DNA of 64,000 nt from Calonectria ilicicola. Lineage: Eukaryota; Ascomycota; Sordariomycetes; Hypocreales; Nectriaceae. The translations under genes and the position numbers were made by a program. How positions within the stretch are numbered: position 1 is the first letter of the stretch; each line of letters starts with the position of its first letter. The DNA lies in the NCBI GenBank assembly GCA_020809705.1, contig CP085830.1:2914001-2978000 (forward strand), written 5' to 3'. Positions 1-12,100 of the stretch are shown piece by piece. The notes beneath the pieces were generated by a model. That model worked only from the letters and a program-made list of their open reading frames with translations. It was not told the origin of the DNA and ran no database searches.

Positions 1-171
1 AAAGCCGCACGAACTGACAGTGCTTGAATAGAGCTCCGGTTGGCCCCCCGCAGTCGCTACTGCACTGTCGTTAGTGGTAGCGCAGCGGGCTGCGAGGCGA
101 TCCTTGTCGCTGTCGGCTAAGATACGGCGATTTATCTGCACGAGTACTAAAAACTCAACCCGCTGCCCACA

Positions 172-3100
172 ATGAAGCACCAGCCTAAGCCCAAGCCCAA
201 GCCTCCACGTCGGCCTCGAAATGCTGCCATGAAAGACGATCAGGGACGTGATGATCAAGGAGAACGGGCTCGATCTGAGCGAGGCGTGAAGTCCTCCTCT
301 CGACCAGAATCTCCTCGCGATCCCCGCCACAACTCCGACGCCAGAGCCCGTCATCGCCCTTCCACCAGGCCCGAGCCGAGTTCCCATCGTCGACGCCATT
401 CCCGCGATCGCAGCCGCGGACGTGATCGTGACCGTGATCAAGACCGCCATCCTTCATCCGAGCCCTCGCGCCGCGCTGCAGATGCTGAAGACCTGATCCC
501 TCGCTATCGCGCCAGTCGTGACCACCACCGCGACTCTGACAAGCTTCGCCGTCGAAGCCCTTCACGCTCTCGAAGTCGGGATCGTGGTAGCCGCGAGTCT
601 TTATCCCCAGTCAAGCGACAACGAAGCCGTAGTCCTTCAGTTGCTAGCTCCCACCGCAAAAGATCAAGACGGGATCGAAGCCCTCGAGGGAGGACACGAG
701 ACTACAGCCCAGAATCCACAGCCAGGAAGCACGGTCGCCACTCGTCCCGGGATAGAAGGAGACCATCACCCCGTCGCTACACCCACTCCTCCAGATCACC
801 ATCGCGAGTTGATGACATCCGATCCCGTTCAGCACATCGCTCTCACTCTCGATCCCAAACTCGCGGGGACGCTGGGTCACGTCGTACAGATCGTGAAGCT
901 AGACCTGATAAACCACGCCATCAATCACGAAGTCTTTCCGTTGAGTCCGAAACCAGACGTTCATCATCCCGTCGGCCCCGTCCCTCATCCCGTGGAGAGC
1001 ATCCTGAAGCTTCGTCATCTTCAGCCCGCGATCGGCCAACGGAGCCTAACCGACGATCAACTCAGCGACACATGCCTCCCAGATCACCCAAAGGCAACCA
1101 AAACCGAAAGCATCGGGATGAGTCTCCAGATTGGAGGCACTCTTCCAAATCAGATGTTGATGAAGATATGGCCTCCCGTGGTAACCATCGCGGGGGGTAC
1201 AACCCCAAGTATTCGCACAAGTCAAATCGCGGTGGTGATAAATATTCTCAGTCTCCCCAGAATGGAGGATCTTATCAAACCTCACCCTCCCAGTCGCCTT
1301 ATGGCGCCAACCGCGGCAACCGGAACAACCCACAATACTCACCCCAACAGTTAGTAGTTTATCATTATCCCAGTATGCACAAGCTAATATAGTGCAGGCA
1401 ATATCCACCTCAATACGCTCAGGGTGGAAATCACGGTCCCCCGAACGGGCCAGGCCATTACTACTCTAACCAACCGCACTCTCCTCCACACTCGGTTCCC
1501 AATGGTCCGATGCAGCAATATTCTCAGGGTGGTTACCGTGGTGGTTACCGTGGCGGCTTCAGGGGAGGATTTCAGGGTCGAGGTGGCCATCGCGCAGGTT
1601 TCAAGAACGCACAGTGGAGCTCCAGAAACCAAGATTCACAGGGCCGTTATGAAGACTCAAACAGTGGCCGATTCAATAACTCGGCAGCCCAAGATGACGG
1701 AGGCGATGATAATTCGGATGCCATGGATGTTGACACTCGCCAATTCCGTTCTTCTAGCAACCTCCATGCCAACGACATGAATAAAGATGATGACGAAAAC
1801 ATGATGTCTCCTCCAAGTCGACAACCACCTTCAGGCCCTCAGTCTCAACAAGGAGGCTCTGGGAAATTCAGCTTCGCCTTCAAGGCTTCATCAAAACCGA
1901 CCCCAACAGCACCTAAGCCTGAGATTTCTCAAAAATTCAACGCTGCCCCACAACGACGAGAGCCTCCCAAGGACAACAGAGATCGCGAACCTCTTCGAGC
2001 TCCACCAACTGAACCCGCATCAGCACGATCACGGCATGACTTCCGAAACCCTCCTGAAGGTCCCCGCGGTGATGGGAATCGCGTGGTGCCCAGAATGCGA
2101 AAGGTCAAGAAAGTCATGAAGCGACCAAAGCCCCGGCCGACTCTAACGGCTGATCTGATCGATTCAGAGTCAGTTTTCTTCAGAAAACCTGGCAATGAAT
2201 CTGTGATTGGCTCCGGAACTTATGGCAAGGTGTTCAAGGGTCTGAACGTCTACACAAAAGGCCTTAGTGCCCTGAAGCGAATTCGCATGGAGGGGGAGAG
2301 AGATGGCTTCCCAGTGACGGCTGTTCGAGAGATCAAGCTCCTGCAGTCACTCCGGCATGTTAATATCATCAACCTGCAAGAGGTCATGGTTGAGAAGAAC
2401 GATTGCTTTATGGTGTTTGAGTACATGTCCCACGATCTCACCGGTCTTCTCAATCACCCATCATTCAAGCTCGATGCCTCTCAGAAAAAGCATATGGCCA
2501 AGCAACTGTTCCAAGGTTTAGACTATCTGCACACCAGAGGAGTCCTTCATCGAGACATCAAAGCTGCCAACATTCTCGTTAGCAATGAGGGTATCCTAAA
2601 GTTGGCCGATTTCGGTCTGGCACGGTTCTACGCCAAGCGTCACCAGCTTGATTATACCAACCGAGTGATCACCATTTGGTATCGATCCCCAGAGTTATTG
2701 CTTGGAGAAACCAAATATACTGCCGCTGTGGACGTTTGGAGCGCAGCCTGTGTGATGATTGAGATCTTCACCCGGAACGCCATCTTTCCTGGAGAAGGAA
2801 CTGAACTCAGCCAACTGGAAAAGATTTACAATTTGATGGGAACGCCCAACACTCAGGATTGGCCTGGTCTAGTCGACATGGCTTGGTTTGAACTTCTCCG
2901 CCCAACTGTCAAGCGGAGGTGTATGTTTGGTGATAGATACAGGGACCGTGTAACTCCAGCGGCATTTGAGCTGCTATCTGCCATGTTCCGCTATGATCCT
3001 GCCAAACGGCCGACAGCAGCAGAGGTGCTGCAATATGAGTACTTTACCACTGAGGAACCCCAGCCTCGACAAGCCATCGAGTAAGTTTTATCCTGTCTCC

Positions 3101-3377
3101 AAATTAACAGTGCAGTCTTGCTCACAGTCCTATTTTTAGGCTCGCTCAGATTGATGGAGATTGGCACGAGTTCGAAACCAAGGCCTTGCGCAAAGAAAAC
3201 GAGCGTCGAGACCGTGAGGCCCGGAGAGCCGCTAGAGAGAGTTCTTCTCGAGACAAGGATAAGAAACGTACCAACGAAGGAAACGATCACCCGAGGGATG
3301 CAAAGCGAGTCCAAGTCGAAAAGGACCAGAAGACAAAATCGGCATCAAACCAGCTCACGGCTGATACCAATGTGTAA
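172..3377 (+). CDS. CTK1: CTK1/Lsk1/CDK12-type cyclin-dependent kinase (RNA polymerase II CTD kinase)
   Basis: Exons 172-1349, 1398-3080 and 3140-3377 give about 1032 aa. Intron 1 (48 nt) has donor GTTAGT, branch GCTAAT and acceptor GCAG, and its removal skips an in-frame TAG at 1390-1392. Intron 2 starts GTAAGT. The first 340 or so residues are an Arg/Ser-Arg (RS-like) region, followed by Gly/Tyr/Gln-rich linker including GGYRGG repeats. The kinase domain spans about residues 658-940: glycine loop GSGTYGKVF, ALKRI lysine, PVTAVRE helix (the PSTAIRE equivalent), HRDIKAANIL catalytic loop near 776, DFGLAR near 796 and an activation segment with VITIWYRSPELLLG. The charged tail follows. By family knowledge CTK1/CDK12 pairs with a cyclin (Ctk2/cyclin K) in the nucleus and phosphorylates Ser2 of the Pol II CTD during elongation. 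The long RS-type N-terminus resembles CDK12 more than yeast Ctk1. The downstream neighbour is convergent. Confidence 0.93.
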
Positions 3378-4838
3378 AGCTGGCAACGTTAGCCTGACCC
3401 TGTGCGCATGTCATGGTGTGTTCCTTTTTGGCGCAGTCGATTTCAATCTCTTCACAACGGCCGTATCAAGTATTTTCATCCTTCTTATTTCTCATGGAGA
3501 GCGCAACAGGCGATGACCCAACTCGTTTTCGAAATGACCTTATCGGATTCTTTCTTGTTTGACTTAACGCGCAAGCCTCAATCACGGCAGCTTTGTTTTG
3601 GCACTTTTTTTTGGGGAATTGGAGAATTTCGGCGTTTACCTGCGAGATTACATGCGAACCTTGATAGCGAATCAAAAGAGAAAAAGAAGAAATGGAGATG
3701 TTGGCCATTCAATTTCTAATTTCTTAGCATGGGCTCCTCATGAGCCTTGATACGAGACAGCAACAAACATAGTTGTGCACGAGATGGTACAGTTCGGGTG
3801 GGTTGAGATGGGATGGGAACCGGAGTGTTGATTTCGCCTTGCAATATGTATTATACCTCTCTGGCTTGATGGAATAGATGAGGAAAGGGTGGTGTATCTC
3901 ATGACGAAGATAGTTAATATTGATGATGTTTCAAACCTGAATTCTACACAATCAAGGCTAAAAGCTCGAGAAAACATCCCACCGTTCGTTCTTTTGGATA
4001 CATGCGTCTATCATCATCGTAGCTCTGGTGCATTACGAGCGATTCATAGCCCAATCCCTGCTTTTTTTAACCATATATGAATAAATGGGCGCACTTTCCA
4101 GAGCACATATTTCGATCATCACTTTAGAGAGCGGGTGAATTCCGTTGACAACGGCATGTGACCTTGTGTTTATTTATCGCAATACGAACGAGAGCCGAGA
4201 TGAATGAGCGAAACATAAAGGAGTGGATAAGAACTTCGAAGGCATGGAGCAGAGGCATGGAGCGGAGGACTGCTGGCAGCCAAGCGAAGGCATCCCAGGA
4301 ACCTCAGTCCCATATCAATATGCACATGTACCCTTGCCAGATGGCAACATCAAAGTTACTTGCTCATATGGATAGAAAAATGTAGTTGATATTCTCAAGC
4401 TTGACATCCCGTGACACGCCACGACCCAGTATACAACTATTTTTAGTTACTAACTGCCTGCGCCATAACAGTCCGCCTGTATAGATTTCCGATCCATTCT
4501 TATACGATTTGATATCTGACTTTCTGTCTTTTCCGACCCCTTGTTCCAATCTCCTTTCCTTGTTTGTTGCGCCTCATAAGTTCGTGAAATTTCATCAAGT
4601 CATAACCAATCATCCATTTTTAGTTGAAATATGAGCAACACTTGTTGCAGTCCATATTCCAGTAGTAACTAGGGCCAAGACTGGTATTTGCATGGAAATT
4701 TTCCAGCAATTACAAGTCAATTACCGCAAGCTGCTCCGATGAGTGAAGCTGAGGTATAGCCCATTTTTGAAGTGACTATTTTGAGAGTGCTGTGTTCCTC
4801 TCGCATATTTTTTTTTTTTTGGTGGTGGCGATTGTATT
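3378..4838. other. Intergenic region between convergent genes
   Basis: This 1.46 kb separates the 3' ends of the CTK1-type gene and the serine-rich minus-strand gene, so it should carry both 3' UTRs and terminators. Open frames here are short and low-complexity. A homopolymer T tract lies at about 4808-4820, just beyond the stop of the minus-strand gene. No other gene is seen. Confidence 0.6.
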
Positions 4839-6368
4839 TTACTGATAAGACAAGGTTTCAATTCCTTTTCCCTTGCTATCAGTGGTTTTGAGAAGCTCTC
4901 GAAGGCTCCCTTCCGCACGGCCCTTGGGAGGAGGTGAAGAATCTGTAGCACGCCAATTGACCCAATCACTGAGGGTGGATATGATGCTATTTCTAGGATT
5001 TGGCATATCAACAGAAGAGATTGATCCATGCACAACAGGTTGTGCAGGGTTTTCGGTAAAGGCTAGCTTTGGTTTCTTAGGTCCGGTCCGATGTTCTCTA
5101 TGAGGCGTTTCAGGGGCGGTTCGAATCTCGAGTTGGCTACTTGATGTTTGGGGGAGAGCTGGCTCGCTTACTAGCCCCATTGCCGTGTTCATTGATGAGC
5201 TCGTTTCACCAAGGACGAGACTCTGTCGAGATCCATCAAAGAGTGCCAGGGAACCAGACCTCCTTGCTCTCGGAATCCTTGGTGGCGATTGTTCCTCTGG
5301 AACTGGCATCTCATCTGCTTCGCTATGGGAGGATGACTTTGATGACCCATGCCTTGATCCCTTTCTCGTAGCCCTGCCACGAACCTCATCGGCAATCTCA
5401 GCTGCAGATTTCTTCTTCGACTTGTCTTCGTCTGACGAGCGACTAGACGACATAATAGTCTCAAGGGTGCCCATAGCGCGGCTGTTTCTTCTCACACCAA
5501 CTGGTCTCCGCCCTCGCCGTCTGATATTTCTCTCATCTTCAGAAGACACAACTTGAAGAGTGGGTCCTTGCGAGTCCTGGTTCTGGTCGCCACGACTCAT
5601 AAATGAGGAACCAGAACCATGGGGAGCATAATGGACTTCGTATTGGTTGCTAAGAGAATAGCGAGACTTGGCACAAATCTCCGCAATTCGATCCAAGTCG
5701 GCATTGATATCACTAGCTCCAATCTCATCATCTATGTGAGCCATGAAGCTTTTGAAACGAAATGCGTCAATTGGTGGGAGCTTGGCCTCCTCGGGCCCTT
5801 CAACCCGCTTCTTCGTGCGAGTACGCGCCATAGCTCCCAATACCCCATTCCTTGTGGGCGTAAGACTGGTGGTGAATGGAAGCACGCGCCTGACAAGAGC
5901 AGCTGGTCCTCCGCTTTCTGAGACCGCTGCGCGAGCCCCCCCACGGTTTACAATCACGACGCCGTGACCGGTATTTATTGGGCGGCTCGGCAGGGGCTGG
6001 TAGTAGCTACTAACAATGACAGGTTGTGAGTATGTGCTGCTCTGAGCACCGGTGGACTTTGCGTATCGATGGCGGCTAGGGAAGTTGTGGTTGAACTCGC
6101 GAAGGGCCGAGGTGCGGTGCTCGGCTGTTGAATCATCGACGGGTATAGGCTCGCCTTTTGCGTTTGAAGGCACGAGACTGGTGGATGAGGTATTCGATTG
6201 GAATAGCGGCGGGAAAGAGAAGGGCAGGGTATGTCGACGAGGCTTTGAGGAGCCTGCCCCAGGAGCGGAAGAGGTTGAAGCGGCGGCAGAGGGTGGGTGA
6301 GGGTAGTGGTGTGAGGGAGGAGGTTGAGGAGGAGGTTGGGAGGAAGACTGAGACGCCGAGGGCATCAT
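4839..6368 (-). CDS. Conserved serine/proline-rich fungal protein of unknown function
   Basis: One uninterrupted frame of 509 aa. The start chosen is the first of two consecutive ATGs (6366-6368 and 6363-6365); upstream in-frame codons have only a GTG. The N-terminus is Ser/Gln/Pro/His-rich and disordered. More structured blocks follow: a stretch around residues 90-165 rich in Tyr/Arg/Gly, and one around 200-260 containing PPIDAFRFKSFMAHIDDEIG and a short helical segment with an EICAKSRYSLS motif. After that come basic RRGRRPVGVRR and RATRKGSRHGSSKSS patches, which could be nuclear localisation signals, and a Ser/Pro-rich tail. No signal peptide or membrane segment is seen. I do not recognise a named domain. 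The mix of disordered and conserved-looking blocks suggests a regulatory or scaffold protein, which is inference only. Confidence 0.8.
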   Translation of the reverse strand: MMPSASQSSSQPPPQPPPSHHYPHPPSAAASTSSAPGAGSSKPRRHTLPFSFPPLFQSNTSSTSLVPSNAKGEPIPVDDSTAEHRTSALREFNHNFPSRHRYAKSTGAQSSTYSQPVIVSSYYQPLPSRPINTGHGVVIVNRGGARAAVSESGGPAALVRRVLPFTTSLTPTRNGVLGAMARTRTKKRVEGPEEAKLPPIDAFRFKSFMAHIDDEIGASDINADLDRIAEICAKSRYSLSNQYEVHYAPHGSGSSFMSRGDQNQDSQGPTLQVVSSEDERNIRRRGRRPVGVRRNSRAMGTLETIMSSSRSSDEDKSKKKSAAEIADEVRGRATRKGSRHGSSKSSSHSEADEMPVPEEQSPPRIPRARRSGSLALFDGSRQSLVLGETSSSMNTAMGLVSEPALPQTSSSQLEIRTAPETPHREHRTGPKKPKLAFTENPAQPVVHGSISSVDMPNPRNSIISTLSDWVNWRATDSSPPPKGRAEGSLRELLKTTDSKGKGIETLSYQ

Positions 6369-8733
6369 AGTGAAGGTGTTGACGGCGGAATCGGCCAGGA
6401 GGGCATATATACGAGTGTCCAAGCGGCAGCAGAGGGGTGGCTCAGTGGAGCATTGAGGTCGAGGGGCAGAACGAGACACACGTCGAGGTATCGTTGAGGG
6501 GAAGGGGCGTGCGTCGATGTCGATCTGGCAGTAGTGGCAGTTCGTAGTTTGTGGTTGACAGACGGGGCCGTACGGTGGGATGTCGTCGACCGATGGTGAG
6601 CGGCAGGGGAGGGTGGGCCAGGGACCAAGAGTGATAGTAAAAGAACTAAGGGTGTTTGTGGAGGAGAGAGGAGTGGAGGGAGCAGGGCCAGTCAGGACAT
6701 GCTGACCAGCAGCTGGCGACGTCGTCTAGCAGCAGGTGTCGCTGTCTCCCTTTGTTGTCTGCTGCGATGCGATGCTATGCGATGCCACGACGCGGTGGTG
6801 GAGACGTCGAGGTGCAGTGCAAATGCAAAATACTGGTGGGTTGAGCGAGCGAGCGAGGTACAGCCGCCGCAGGTGAGACAGTGTGTAAGAGAGATGTAGA
6901 TGTACCTGAGGCCCTGAGATAGCCAGGAGCACAGGGGCATGCAGGTGCAGGCGCAGGCGGTCGAGGCCAAGGCCAGGGCTTGCGATACGAGCAGCGTGCC
7001 GGACAGTTGCTCCTTCTGTGGTTATTGCGAGCGACAGGGGAAGGAATGGAGCAGAATGCAGAATGCAGAATGGAGCAGAAGGAAGCCAGGCCAAGATGGC
7101 TGCCAACTGTGGTCGAGGCCGAGGAAGAAGCAAGCGCTGGCTGGGTGGGTCCTTCGGGGTTGTTTGGCGGCGGCACCAAGTGAGACAAGGAGCAGCGAAG
7201 GAAAGTTTTTAGAGACAGGAAGTTGAAAGGGAAGAGACGAATTGGGGCGTCACTTGGCAAGCTGCCTTTTTCTCCAGCTATTCCTACCCGTCTCCCTTTG
7301 GTTCGTCTGTTCCCCGTATCTTTGGCCGATGGTTGAAAAAAAAACAAAAAAACACCAACAGTGCACCAACGGTGAATGGAGAATTAAATGCAAAGAAACG
7401 ACGGTATGCACGACTGCGTGGCTTTCATCCAGAGGGGGAGCCCCATCTGTCCCGGTCCCCGCGCTCCGCCGTCATTGGCCCCGAGTAATGCACCCACTCA
7501 CCATCGGCTCCCACTGCTACCACAACGCCGTCTTTACCATCTAGCCACATAGCTTACCCTACAAGCCGGGCGCTGAGAGGCTAGGGAGAAAAAGTACTTT
7601 GTGCCACGGCCCCGTGTGATGTGGCTCAAATCATTGCTCGAGCTGGTGTTTACCTGCGTTGCTTTTTCCCTTGATGGCAAAACCGACTCGTCCATTGCGG
7701 ATGCTGCACATGCCAATCCCACCCTGCACTTCGCCGCTTGACTGAGCCATGATATCTGACCGGGCCACCTCAGTGCACACCGGCCTTCATCTCTGCGCCT
7801 GCACTTGAATTGGCCTATGAGCCACGCAGCACAGCATTCATCGACTGTTCTGCCTTGTCACTGTTTATCTCTAAACGGCCACATACATGACGGGCAATCC
7901 TGTAATCTGCTAGTCTCCCCCGCGCGGGGTTCAATCGATGCTCGTAGCCCGCCTTTTTGAACTAGCTAAAACCATCTGTCACTCTGCCACGCATGCACAC
8001 ACACCTTCGGTCGCCAACGTGCTGGATTTTGATTCCCGTCCTGCCATGCACGACCAGCAGCGCCTTGCATGTTCATCCCTCCCTTACTTCCCCTCCCAGT
8101 GCTACGGTTACGCCGCGCGCAGCCGAATGTAGTCGTCCTTAACGACCGCGTTCGATCCTTTCGCTCCCTTTCTTGGCCGCATAAAGGCGGCCTCTTCAAG
8201 AATCCCGCCATTTCCCCCATGGACTAGATATATCATGCCGTTTTTTTCTGCCTTGTACCCATGACGTTGTAGTATGCATCCTCTGTGACCCCAGTCGTGC
8301 CATTGCCAACTCATTCATACAGGGTCGCACTGAGTTAGCAATCAACCACTGGTCTATCAGTTATCGCTTGTCTTTCTACCGCACTTGATTGCAATTGGGC
8401 AATTTACAAAAAATAAACCGGATTAAACCTATTTCTGGATAAAAATCCATGACCCCCCGGTATCATCAATTCATCAAAGTCTCAGAAAAAAAGTGCCTGC
8501 CTGTTCCCGTCCCTACCCATACGCCGGTGTGTGCTAGGGATACATGAGGCTAGCAACACGTGATGATAGCACCAGTATCCGGATTCAAGCAAGCCCTCGA
8601 CCATCCATCCATGCGTCCCATACCTTTGATCACCCCAAAAAGCCCCTGATTTCATGGCTCATTCCATTGATATTGCCCCGCCTTTCAGGGAGAATGTCTG
8701 ATCGACATTTAGCAAACGTGTGTGTCTGCGGGT
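6369..8733. other. Long intergenic region, no gene recognised
   Basis: About 2.4 kb upstream of the serine-rich gene and downstream of the PMP3-type gene, both on the minus strand. It has GC-rich, purine-biased stretches (6640-7230), a short GCAGAAT tandem near 7055-7080, A and T homopolymers, and small overlapping frames in all phases without protein-like composition. It probably holds the promoter and 5' leader of the upstream gene. I see no RNA gene. Confidence 0.5.
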
Positions 8734-9193
8734 TTACACTGTTTGGTGGGCAATGGTTCCGTAGCCCCGTCCGCCGGTTTGGACATTGTCTGAGTACACG
8801 CCGGGGGCCGGCCCTGTGGCAAAGCGTCCATCTCGAGCCTGCTCCCGTCGGTCATAGTACACGTACTCGAGGTAGAACGCGTGGATGTGACCTGGCAAGT
8901 ATCCCAGAATTGTCAGGCAGATGTTGATGAACAAATCTACACACATGGGTTAGCCTAATGATTCGTTTTCGACCCCAACCATTTGGGGGGAGGTGGAGGC
9001 AATCGAGCCTACCCATGCCACATCCTGCGACGGCCCAAACTCCGATGGGAGGGACTGGAAATTTGGTTAGTAAAGACCTTTCAACCCCCAACTCTGGGCC
9101 AGCACTTTTGCTGGGATTTTCCGGGGGGGTGGGGAGATATGACGTACAGAGGATGGTGATGAGGACGAGGAAAACTGCCGAGACAACACCCAT
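8734..9193 (-). CDS. PMP3: PMP3/UPF0057 family plasma membrane proteolipid
   Basis: Three exons on the minus strand: 9193-9148, 9054-9013 and 8936-8734, joined in phase to 96 aa. Donors are GTACGT and GTAGGC; acceptors are TTTCCAG and GTGTAG. The protein opens with a hydrophobic helix ending in LITIL, followed by the family signature FPPIGVWAVAGCG, a second helix (INICLTILGYLPGHIHAFYL) and the YVYYDRRE stretch. A soluble tail of about 40 residues, rich in Gly/Thr/Tyr, follows; fungal members often carry such a tail, while yeast Pmp3 (55 aa) does not. Family knowledge: small two-helix plasma membrane proteins that affect membrane potential and cation/salt tolerance. The middle exon is only 42 nt. 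The assignment is firm from the signature; the exact physiological role here is inferred. Confidence 0.93.
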
Positions 9194-12100
9194 TCTGGCG
9201 ATCGCTGCGTAGCTTTGTTGCTATTTGAGATACTTGGTAAGGATGGGGCGGTGCGTGGCGTGCTTGTAGACCGATCAGATCAGACGGATGTAATGTAAGT
9301 GAGCTTTGTGTGCAGATATTAATGCGGGGTGGTGGTGGATGTCAGTGGCAAGAAACACTCGACGTCTCGACGAAAATGACGGTCTTTGTAGGAAAAGAAA
9401 GCGAAGCGTATGCACCCGAATATGGGACTATCATATGCCTTAAATCTCAAACATAAGGGGGCTTGCCGCGTAACGTTCCAGTGCAAGACCTTGGAAGGCG
9501 AAGCAGATGCTGTGACGTGGTGGCAGAGTCAATGACGTAGGCCATCGTTCAGTTGGCGCTTCGGTTGCGGACGAGCACGTGAGTCCTCGACTGGTGCCTG
9601 GCTGTACGTACCAGCCCAAGGACTCACGGAAAACTCAATTGATGAGCATCTCGTCTCTGAACCCGGGCATTGCTGTGCATGCGTGCATCATCCACACGAT
9701 AGAGGCCGAGTTTAGCTCTTCAGCCTTCTCAGCTCAATTTCGAGAGACTCCGAGTTCCACTGGTCTCAGTGCCCATAAATCCGGAGATAACCCCCCGCCA
9801 ACACACAAACTCACAGAAGTGGTTAGCTATTTAATATCCCGCCAGATCTTGGTGACCCAGGTCAAAATGCAACAGTCACCTGCGTCATCTTGGTAGCAGG
9901 TCGCAGTGAACTGCTGCTCTCAGCGTTATTGGCGTGACACGGCTCATTAAATCCCGACGCACCTGGCCCCCGATCCGGCTCGCCCTGAGCCCTGGCTACC
10001 TCCCTACCTACGCTTTTGTGCTCCCCCAGAAGCCGAACAAGGCATGCTGACGGAAATGACATGTGATGAATTAACAAGACGTAAACTCCCACCCCGTCAA
10101 GCCGTCAGTGCCTCCTGTTTTGCCGAAGGCGGCTAAAAATAGGCATGCCCAGTCAAGAAATGCGTGCCTGGACTATCCCGTCCCGAGACATAACTTAATA
10201 TGCAAATTATGCCTAACAGTCACCGCCGTAACAACTGAGCCGACAGCCCTGTTTGCCTGTGTCCTTGACATCGCTTACCTCGTGCGTGGTTCAAGAAAGC
10301 GGTGTGTTTGGACCCGTCCTGGTGCGTGGTATTTACCATGCTACTTTGTTCCTCACAATTATTATACATCTCATGAAATATTGTGTCTCTGTGACTTTTT
10401 TGTCACCTTGGTTATCACATAACTAAACTGTCCCAAAATGACGGTTCGACAGAAAAGAGAAGGGGAAAAAAAAACTAGAAAAAAGTTTAAATATGAATTT
10501 TATTTTGTTTTATTTCTTTATTTGCTAGCTGGTTGGAGAGTGATGGGAAAAGTAGAGGGTACAATCCTTCAGGGGCCGTCACGTACTTGCTTCCCATCCC
10601 CATTGCAGACGAGACTAAAGAGTACGTGAAGATAACGTCGGTTAATCCTGGTCATATTACATGTAACTTATTTGGTTCTTCCTTTGTCCAAAAGAAACCT
10701 CAAAATTACCCGAGGGCTTTTGAGGTTTCCTCTGATGTAAGTATGGGGACTGGGAGGCCGTCCGTTTGTTCGAATTGAACAACGTGTCTGTCTTGTATTA
10801 CGGATAGATGCGGCACATAAAAAAACGGCTTGACTGATGTTGGAGGATCCAGATTTCTGTTGACTACTCGCACGGATCGCCATGTTTGTCTTTTTTGACT
10901 CGTATCGTACAACCACGTCGAGTAAGCCGTCATAGTGAGGCAGTCTCTCCGCCACCACCCTATGAGATGATGACGTCTGAATTTTTGATACGAACTACCG
11001 TATTTTAGGCCGAGTACTCTTTTGATGTTGGCTTTGTGTCTCAACAGACAGTGCGACTTCGACCTATGACAAGGATGTACGATTCCAACCTGATGGATGG
11101 GATCCATGCCCATCCTTGCTTTCCGCTTCCGCGCCAGCGTGGTGGAAGGGAAACCCCGGGGTTGTTTGCTGGCGTAACCGTGCCGTGAGAAAATAATTGT
11201 TGACTTGCTCTGAACTAGCTAGGTTCTGTGTTATTTCTCTGCACTGGGTGTCACAACTATGTTGATTTTGTCAGCCACTAGTTGGCTTTATCTTTCCTTT
11301 TTGAGGCGGCGACTGGGGTGTTCTGGAAGCTTGGCCCTGGCGGTTCCAGTGCTTGGAAGGATCACCATGAGCTCAAGCGGGAGCCCGGACAACGTAGGTC
11401 TGTCAACGGTCGAACAAGGGGCTTGCTGTTACATGTGCCGACCGACCGCCGCTCGCTAAGCACGGTGACCAGGAAGCGTATCATAACCAACCGGATGTCT
11501 CGTGAGGCGAGTGGAAGTATTGCCACATTGGTATAGAAAATGTGACGATAAAGGCGAATCCTTGAGTGATGCACAATGAATCGCGCAGTTGGAATCAGCT
11601 AGATCATGGCGTTGTTCATCGGGGCTTTATGTGGCTATAATGGTGAACACTCGACGTTGATCATTGTGGTCTGATGTCTCTGGAGCGAGATGACGCCTCC
11701 CTAAGTTGGACAAGTCCAGTTTCCATGAGTGGGGGACTCATCTGCAAGGCGAATCTTTGACCCATCCGACTTCCGGGACAGTATTTTCTGCAGGCTATGG
11801 GCGCGTGACTGGAGAAGGCTACGTATTGGGTTCTTGTTGATTTATGTGCAGCATTTTTGTTGCGTTGTCGGGCGTAGGGAAATGGCATTGACCATGAGAA
11901 CGGTCCATGAAAAGTACGAGAACAGAGCTAAACCGCCTCAGAGGCGGAAATTTGGCGCTAAGAGGCTGACTCAAGCTGTCATATCATTTACTGGCTATCG
12001 AATGCTCCTTTGATTCAAGACCGTATGTACAGTATGCGGCTAGGTTAGTCACTGTATGGACATACTCACTAACTAGTTTATTGGGGCTGCGCATCCGACA

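Noticed and set aside
518..1354. Plus-strand frame of 278 codons over the CTK1 N-terminus
   Set aside because: It is an out-of-frame shadow of the RS-rich region; the kinase frame is the coding one.
1350..1397. In-frame TAG in the CTK1 gene as a possible nonsense mutation
   Set aside because: A 48-nt intron with donor GTTAGT, branch GCTAAT and acceptor GCAG fits phase 2 exactly and removes the stop, so splicing explains it.
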